Source of the DNA: UBA2988 sp965237965
Lineage (GTDB): Bacteria > Gemmatimonadota > Gemmatimonadetes > Longimicrobiales > Gaopeijiaceae
DNA: 64,000 bases
Assembly (NCBI GenBank): GCA_965237965.1
Contig: CBDEGT010000001.1
Span: forward strand, 434,001 to 498,000
Reading direction: 5' to 3'
Shown in pieces: positions 59,455 through 64,000 of the stretch (positions are counted from its first letter, which is position 1; every line of letters starts with the position of its first letter). Under the pieces are notes generated by a model. The model did no database searches. It was not told the DNA's origin and saw only the letters and a program-made list of their open reading frames with translations. The position numbers were made by a program, and so were the translations under genes.

Positions 59455-60354
59455 TCAGAGTTCGACGGCGGCCGGGTCGCGGTCGGCGGGTCCGCGCAGC
59501 CAGGAGCCGCCGTCGCCGCCCAGGCCGAGCTTGCCGAGGAGTTTCCCGGCGGCCGGCCCGTTGGCGTGGAGCGCGAACCCGGCGGCGGCCTTGGCCCGGA
59601 CGGCCCCTTCGCGGTAGTTGCCGGAGACGGCCTCGATGTTGACGCGTCCGGTCCGGCCTTCGGCGTCCGTGTACTCGATCTGCGCGTCCGGGTGGAGCAC
59701 GCGGCCCTCGTCGTCGAGGGGGAGGCCGAGCTCTTGGGCGATCCTGTGCCGTTCGGCATCGGCGGCCCGCTTGCCGTTCTTGAGCCGGGCGGCCTCGCTC
59801 GCTCGCGCGACGGCGCTCTTGAGTTCGGTGTCGAGCCGGACGCGCTTGACGGTGGCGCCCTGTTCCACGAGGCGCCGCCGTTCCTTCCAACAGGCGCGGT
59901 AGACGGCGGTGTCGTGCGCGGCCTCGGCGGGCCTGGTGCGTGCGATCCGGATCTGCTGTGCGGGATCCATCCCGCGTTCGGCGGCGAGTTTCCGGGCCTT
60001 GGCCACGCCCTTGCGGATGAGGGAGAGGACCTTGAAGGGATTGCCCTTGGGTCCGGTGGCCCGGGTCTCGGTGACGAGACCCTCTCGGATCCAGGCGTTC
60101 ACGGCCCGCTTGGTGGTGTGGGGGTGTCCCCCGAAGCGGGCCTCGGCGAGGTCGCGGTAGGAGACGGCGCCGTAGACGCCGATGTCGGCAAGTCCGCGGG
60201 CGCACCGTTCGGGGAAGGAGATGGACCCGCCGTCCCGGCCCGCGGCGTATTCTCGACGATGGCCGTTCCGCATGCGATGCTTCTCGCGGCTGGGTGGCGC
60301 GGCGGAACGGGGGTCCTCCTCGACCGTGCGGTCGAACATCTCCCTGCCTCTCAT
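59455..60354 (-). CDS. Replication-relaxation-like winged-helix protein (copy C)
   Basis: A 299-residue protein, nearly identical to copy A except for residues of about 149-180 and a few others (TTKRAVNAWIREGLVTETRA; RRRLVEQGATVKRVRLDTEL). It begins 7 bp after ardC. Winged helix and C-terminal DAQIEYTDAEGRTGRVNIEA region as in the other copies. Confidence 0.6.
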   Translation of the reverse strand: MRGREMFDRTVEEDPRSAAPPSREKHRMRNGHRREYAAGRDGGSISFPERCARGLADIGVYGAVSYRDLAEARFGGHPHTTKRAVNAWIREGLVTETRATGPKGNPFKVLSLIRKGVAKARKLAAERGMDPAQQIRIARTRPAEAAHDTAVYRACWKERRRLVEQGATVKRVRLDTELKSAVARASEAARLKNGKRAADAERHRIAQELGLPLDDEGRVLHPDAQIEYTDAEGRTGRVNIEAVSGNYREGAVRAKAAAGFALHANGPAAGKLLGKLGLGGDGGSWLRGPADRDPAAVEL

Positions 60355-60361
60355 CGGTTGC

Positions 60362-61390
60362 TCAGCGGCTCGGCCCGGAGCTGCGCTCGGGCACGGGGAG
60401 CGGGGGCACGGGTACTTGGGTCCGCTGGGGTCCAGGCGCGCGGGACGCGGCCACTGCCACGGGCTCGCGCGCGGCTTCCCGCTCGATGTGCCGAACGAGC
60501 ACGAAGTCCGAGATCCTCTGCGCGTCGGCGGCGGCGCGCCGGATCTCGCGCGGGTCCTCCTCGAGCGCGGCGATCCAGCCCTCGACGTACGCGGCGCCCC
60601 GGCTCGGATCGTGCCCGACGCCCACGCGCTCGCCCGTCATCATCGCGCTGATCTCGGCCCTCAGTTCCTCCTTCGCGTAGTCGGGCGAGCCGAACCCGGT
60701 CTTGATCCCCTCGACGAGCGTCTCGCGGTTCATCCGCTCCGGATGGCCGGTGCTGTGGCCCAGCTCGTGGAGCGCGGTCTGGTAGTAGTGGTTGGCGGAG
60801 GGGAACTGTCCCCGTTCGGGGAGCACGACCTCGTCGCGGTTCATGTGGTAGTAGGCGCGGTCGCCCGCGACGTGGCGTATCGGAACCCCGCCGTCTTCGA
60901 GGACCCGTTCGGCCTCCTGGTGGGTCTTCCAGAGCGGCTCGGGCGTCGGGGTCGACCTTGCGGGCAGCCCGTCGGCCTGCTCGGCGTTGAACACGGTGTA
61001 CTGGCGGACGAAGGGCGCCTTGAGTCGCTCGTAGCGGTAGACGCGCTTGCCCTCGGCGTCCCTCCTGGGCCGTCCGCGCTCGTCGGTGACTTGGGTCCGC
61101 TTGTGATCCTGAAAAGAGAGGATGCGGGTGCCGGTCTCGCCCTTCCGGACCTGTCCGCCGCGGGCCTGGATCTGGCGGTAGGTGCCCCAGCGCACGTCAC
61201 CGTAGCCGCGCTCCTGCTGGACGGCGGCGAGGTGCAGGCTGTTGCCGCCGCGATAGGAGCGGTCGGTGTCCACGTTCGCGGGGAGCACCCGCTCGCCCGG
61301 CGCCCACGGCTTCTGCCAGGGGGCGGTGCCCTGCCGGATCTGCTCGATGACCCGGTCGGCGAACTTGCGGTGATATTCGTCGTGCTTCAT
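60362..61390 (-). CDS. ArdC-like antirestriction/zincin protein (copy C)
   Basis: A 342-residue protein with the same two domains as copy B: ssDNA-binding N-terminus (IRQGTAPWQKPWAPGERVLP) and zincin domain with HELGHSTGH near residue 208. Its last ~90 codons match the remnant at 13342-13625 almost base for base. ATG overlaps the small acidic gene. Confidence 0.85.
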   Translation of the reverse strand: MKHDEYHRKFADRVIEQIRQGTAPWQKPWAPGERVLPANVDTDRSYRGGNSLHLAAVQQERGYGDVRWGTYRQIQARGGQVRKGETGTRILSFQDHKRTQVTDERGRPRRDAEGKRVYRYERLKAPFVRQYTVFNAEQADGLPARSTPTPEPLWKTHQEAERVLEDGGVPIRHVAGDRAYYHMNRDEVVLPERGQFPSANHYYQTALHELGHSTGHPERMNRETLVEGIKTGFGSPDYAKEELRAEISAMMTGERVGVGHDPSRGAAYVEGWIAALEEDPREIRRAAADAQRISDFVLVRHIEREAAREPVAVAASRAPGPQRTQVPVPPLPVPERSSGPSR

Positions 61391-61584
61391 CGGTCCACCT
61401 CCTGCCCGTGCGGATCGGCGCCGGCGCCCACGATCTCTTCCTCGCTCCCGACCTCCTCGGGGAAGAGGCCGTACTGCTCGGCCAGGTAGGCCGGGACCTC
61501 GAGGGTCTCGCCGCCGTCGCGCGCGAGTTCCCGGTCGAAGTCCTCGAACGTCTCGACGCGGATGGTGCTGTCGTTGCCCGTCAT
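61387..61584 (-). CDS. Small acidic protein between virB11 and ardC (copy C)
   Basis: A 65-residue acidic protein (MTGNDSTIRVETFEDFDREL, ETLEVPAYLAEQYGLFPEEV) equivalent to 54968-55168. Overlaps virB11 (ATGA) and ardC (ATGA). Conservation between two diverged copies supports it as a real gene. Confidence 0.65.
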   Translation of the reverse strand: MTGNDSTIRVETFEDFDRELARDGGETLEVPAYLAEQYGLFPEEVGSEEEIVGAGADPHGQEVDR

Positions 61585-62591
61585 GCGTTCACCTCCTTCG
61601 GTGTGTGGGTCTGTTCTTGTTCCCGGAGCTTCGGAGCCCGGCTCGATATCGGTTCGGTGACCCAGCGGCCGGTGGCCGCGTCGTAGCCCTGGACCTGGAT
61701 GGCCTCCTCGACGAACCGCCTGCCTCGTTGCCGGGTGATGTGGAGCACGAGCGAGATCCCGTCCACGACGCCCCGGCAGGTGACCTCCCAGGGGAGCGCG
61801 CCCTCGGCCTGCATGGCGCAGCTCGCGAGGCGCGAGAGCGCGGAGCGGGCGTTGTTCGCGTGCACGGTGGTGAGCGAGCCGCCGTGGCCGGTGTTGAGCG
61901 CCTGGAGCAGATCGGCGGCCTCGGCGCCCCTGACCTCGCCGACGACGATGTGGTCGGGCCGGTGGCGGAGCGCGTGGCGGACCAGGTCGCGAATCGATAC
62001 GGGTGCTTCCGAGCCGATGGCTCCTGCCTCGAAACGGACGCAGTTCGCGCGGTCGATCCTGAGTTCGAGCGTGTCCTCGATCGCGACGATCCGCTCGTCC
62101 TCGGGCAGCAGTTCGATCAGCGCGTTCAGCAGCGTGGTCTTCCCCGAGCCGGTCCCCCCGGAGACGAGGATGTTCCTGCGGGCCGCAAGCGTGGTGCGGG
62201 CGGACCGGAGGACCGCCTCCGGCAGCGAGCCCATGCGCACCAAGTCCTCGGGCGAGAACGCCCGGCCCCCGAACCGGCGGATGGTGATGGCGACCTCGGG
62301 CGCCGCGGGCGGGGTGCAGATGGCGACCCGGGATCCGTCGCCGAGCCGCGCGTCCAGGATCGGCCTCGCGGCGGGATCGAGCCCGAGCGGCCGGGCGATG
62401 TGGATCGCCGCGCGGTGGAGCCATTGGGCCGTGAGGGCCGGCGCGTCGTGGGGCTCCAGTCTCCCGGCTCGCTCGACCCAGACGTTGCCGGGTCCGTTGA
62501 TCATGATCTCGGAGACCTCCGGGTCATCGAGCAGGGCTCCAAGGCCCGGGAGGAACGGAGTGAGGTGCCCGATCCCGCTCGCGCGCTTCAT
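61581..62591 (-). CDS. VirB11/CpaF-type secretion ATPase (copy C)
   Basis: A 336-residue ATPase with Walker A GGTGSGKTT near residues 145-153, the Asp box IVAIEDTLELRI and VSIRDLVRHALRHRPDHIVV followed by HANNARSALSRLAS. Start ATG 62591 overlaps the traG stop. Differs from copy B mainly in the first 90 residues and the C-terminal ~25, which suggests ordinary divergence under purifying selection. Confidence 0.88.
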   Translation of the reverse strand: MKRASGIGHLTPFLPGLGALLDDPEVSEIMINGPGNVWVERAGRLEPHDAPALTAQWLHRAAIHIARPLGLDPAARPILDARLGDGSRVAICTPPAAPEVAITIRRFGGRAFSPEDLVRMGSLPEAVLRSARTTLAARRNILVSGGTGSGKTTLLNALIELLPEDERIVAIEDTLELRIDRANCVRFEAGAIGSEAPVSIRDLVRHALRHRPDHIVVGEVRGAEAADLLQALNTGHGGSLTTVHANNARSALSRLASCAMQAEGALPWEVTCRGVVDGISLVLHITRQRGRRFVEEAIQVQGYDAATGRWVTEPISSRAPKLREQEQTHTPKEVNA

Positions 62592-64000
62592 ATCCGTCCC
62601 TCCTCGCGGAGCCGCCAGTAGCCGGTCTCCTTCGGCAGGTAGTGGGGCTTGAGGTAGACGCGCCGTGCGGGGAGCGACACGAGCCCGTCATACGGCAGGC
62701 AGATCGCCTGGTAGTTCGCGAGCAGCGAGAACTCGCGCGGCGTGAACACGGGCTCCCTCGATTGGCGGAACGACTTGCTCGCGCCGATCGTGCCGCGTCC
62801 GCCTCCGGCGCGTCCGGACAGAAGCGAGAACTCGGGCCGGCCCGTGTTCTCGGTGAACGTGTAGGAGGGCTGCGTCTTCATGACGGTGCCGCACATCTCG
62901 GACGCGACCCGCGCCGACGCCTCGTCGGACAGCGAGAGGAAGATCCGGGTGCGGAGCGTCTGGACGAGCGTGCGCCACGCCTCGCCCGAGGGCAGCACGG
63001 AGCGGAGCGAGGAGATCGACTGCGTGGCGACGATCGGTATGCAGCGGCACTGGCGCGTGAGCGCGAACGCCTTCTCGTCGCCCGAAGGGTCGTCCTGCCC
63101 GACGGTGGCGAACGCCTGGTATTCGTCGCAGATGAACACGGCGGGCCGCAGGTAGCGTTCGGGCCGGCGCGCGGCCTCGGCGGGCCGCCGGAGCAGCGCC
63201 TGCATCCAGGCGTTCTTGAGCAGCACGCCGATGGCGCGGGCGAGCGCGGGGTTCGCGCCAGCGGGCATGTTGAGCGCGAGGACCTTGCCGTCTTCGATCA
63301 GATCGGCGAGCGGCGGCAGTCGGCGCCGGAGCCCCGGCACGGGATAGCCAGCGCCTTCGGTGTCGTCGCTCTCGTCCGGCGTAGCTTCAGCCGGCGGCTC
63401 CTCCTCAGCCGGTGGCGGCGGGCAGAACACGCCGGCGACCTGCGGCTCGTCGAACAGCGAGAGGAAGACGCTGATGCCCTCGACGATCGAGGTGCGGAGC
63501 TTGGCGTCGAGCACCGTCCAGTCGTGCACGTACCACCGCTCGATGGCCTCGACCTGCTGCCTGAACTCGCCGCCCGCGCCTCCCCCGGCCGCTTCCACCT
63601 TGCATGCGACTTCGTGCTTCGCGAGCTGCGCCCGAAGCTCCGCGTCCATCCGGCAGCGCACCTGTTCAGTTCCGGGCACCGGCGCCCAGTCCCACTTCTT
63701 GAGCGCCTCCGCATGGGCGATCATGTCGTCGCTGGAGATGACGGCGTCCACCGGAGAGATCCTGTCGGCCATCTCGCGGGCCTCGCCGATCTTCCCCGCG
63801 AACAACTCCGCGTCCACGGTGCAGCGGTAGATGTCCCGGAGCGTGACCCAGCCCCCCGGCAGGAGCCGGTGCAGCTCCACGATCCAGCGCACGAGGTTCG
63901 TGTACGCCTGTTGCCAGAACGGTTCCCGGCTCTTGCCGAAGAGCTGGTTGATGAGCGACGCGACGCCGTAGGCCAGCGAGTAGGAATCGAGCAGCGGATC
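62588..64000 (-). CDS. TraG/VirD4-type coupling protein (copy C), 5' end outside window
   Basis: The frame is open to the window edge, giving about 470 residues of C-terminal sequence. Upstream part: LAYGVASLINQLFGKSREPF and WQQAYTNLVRWIVELHRLLP; then VFICDEYQAFATVGQDDPSG (Walker B), IVATQSISSLRSVLPSG and LLANYQAICLPYDGLVSLPA. This ATPase links the relaxosome to the secretion channel. An insert near residues 190-215 (EEEPPAEATPDESDDTEGAG) is acidic and differs from copy B. The Walker A motif must lie beyond 64000. Confidence 0.85.
   Translation of the reverse strand, partial: DPLLDSYSLAYGVASLINQLFGKSREPFWQQAYTNLVRWIVELHRLLPGGWVTLRDIYRCTVDAELFAGKIGEAREMADRISPVDAVISSDDMIAHAEALKKWDWAPVPGTEQVRCRMDAELRAQLAKHEVACKVEAAGGGAGGEFRQQVEAIERWYVHDWTVLDAKLRTSIVEGISVFLSLFDEPQVAGVFCPPPPAEEEPPAEATPDESDDTEGAGYPVPGLRRRLPPLADLIEDGKVLALNMPAGANPALARAIGVLLKNAWMQALLRRPAEAARRPERYLRPAVFICDEYQAFATVGQDDPSGDEKAFALTRQCRCIPIVATQSISSLRSVLPSGEAWRTLVQTLRTRIFLSLSDEASARVASEMCGTVMKTQPSYTFTENTGRPEFSLLSGRAGGGRGTIGASKSFRQSREPVFTPREFSLLANYQAICLPYDGLVSLPARRVYLKPHYLPKETGYWRLREEGRI

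Noticed and set aside
1..64000. tRNA, rRNA and riboswitch genes
   Set aside because: No tRNA-like TTCGA-loop with matching acceptor arms, no rRNA sequence and no convincing riboswitch was seen by eye; integration sites at tRNA genes are therefore not supported. A covariance-model scan could overturn this.

Overview
The window is a GC-rich bacterial chromosome segment in which one ordinary housekeeping block (about 22.3-33.8 kb) is surrounded on both sides by a dense graveyard of mobile elements. Two truncated serine/threonine kinase starts of the 'LEGRYRVEHQLGEGGMATVYL' type, one joined to a TolB-like PD40 repeat, together with the outer-membrane barrel families near 46-48 kb, point to Gemmatimonadota. 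That is inference from family resemblance; there is no rRNA gene here to settle it.

Layout. 0-7.5 kb: end of an Mrr restriction enzyme, three P4-type tyrosine integrases (one intact, two broken), a cassette of two ComEC-like metallo-beta-lactamase proteins with a membrane protein and a DUF3892-like small protein, and mobB/mobD mobilization genes. 7.7-10.2 kb: amino-acid permease and peptide deformylase. 10.2-13.3 kb: an HTH-ImmA/IrrE gene with a conserved partner, the segment bracketed by an 18-bp direct repeat. 13.3-16.5 kb: 'copy A', the integrase end of an integrative conjugative element (ardC tail, replication-relaxation-like protein, membrane protein, excisionase-like HTH, integrase), joined to mobC/mobA relics and a seven-spacer orphan CRISPR array of type I-E appearance. 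17.5-21.6 kb: FN3 fragment, two damaged IS256 copies, a small membrane protein. 22.3-33.8 kb: valS, an Ig-like lipoprotein, gmhB, erpA, nadA, a glyoxalase II-like enzyme, purN, purH, yjbQ and a LeuA/CimA-type synthase, all on the plus strand and largely with overlapping start/stop codons. 34.3-45.2 kb: IS110, kinase relics around a duplicated-domain pseudogene, an IS256-type relic, mobC and integrase relics, a PIN (DUF4935) gene, a group II intron relic, a zinc-ribbon gene and a HARE-HTH/GIY-YIG nuclease, IS3 relics. 45.4-50.1 kb: zinc ribbon, barrel proteins, a decaying sugar ABC transporter cut by IS3. 50.2-64 kb: a P4 integrase truncated by 'copy B', then 'copy C', two head-to-tail copies of the same conjugative element module (traG/virD4 - virB11 - small acidic protein - ardC - replication-relaxation-like - membrane protein - HTH - integrase), all on the minus strand.

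How it works together. Two classes of element dominate. One is an integrative mobilizable element family (P4-type integrase plus mobC-mobA-mobB-mobD) seen only as scattered relics and one intact integrase. The other is a conjugative element family with a different integrase, seen three times. In all three the boundary next to the integrase lies inside another mobility gene (mobC for A, a P4 integrase for B, traG for C), and all three share a terminal motif with repeated GCGGGAA units. The integrases of A and C are almost identical for the first ~95 residues and then diverge, suggesting that the site-recognising part has been exchanged. The accessory genes trapped among these elements (the MBL/membrane cassette, ImmA/IrrE pair, PIN gene, GIY-YIG nuclease, Mrr) make the region a plausible defence or inter-element conflict island.
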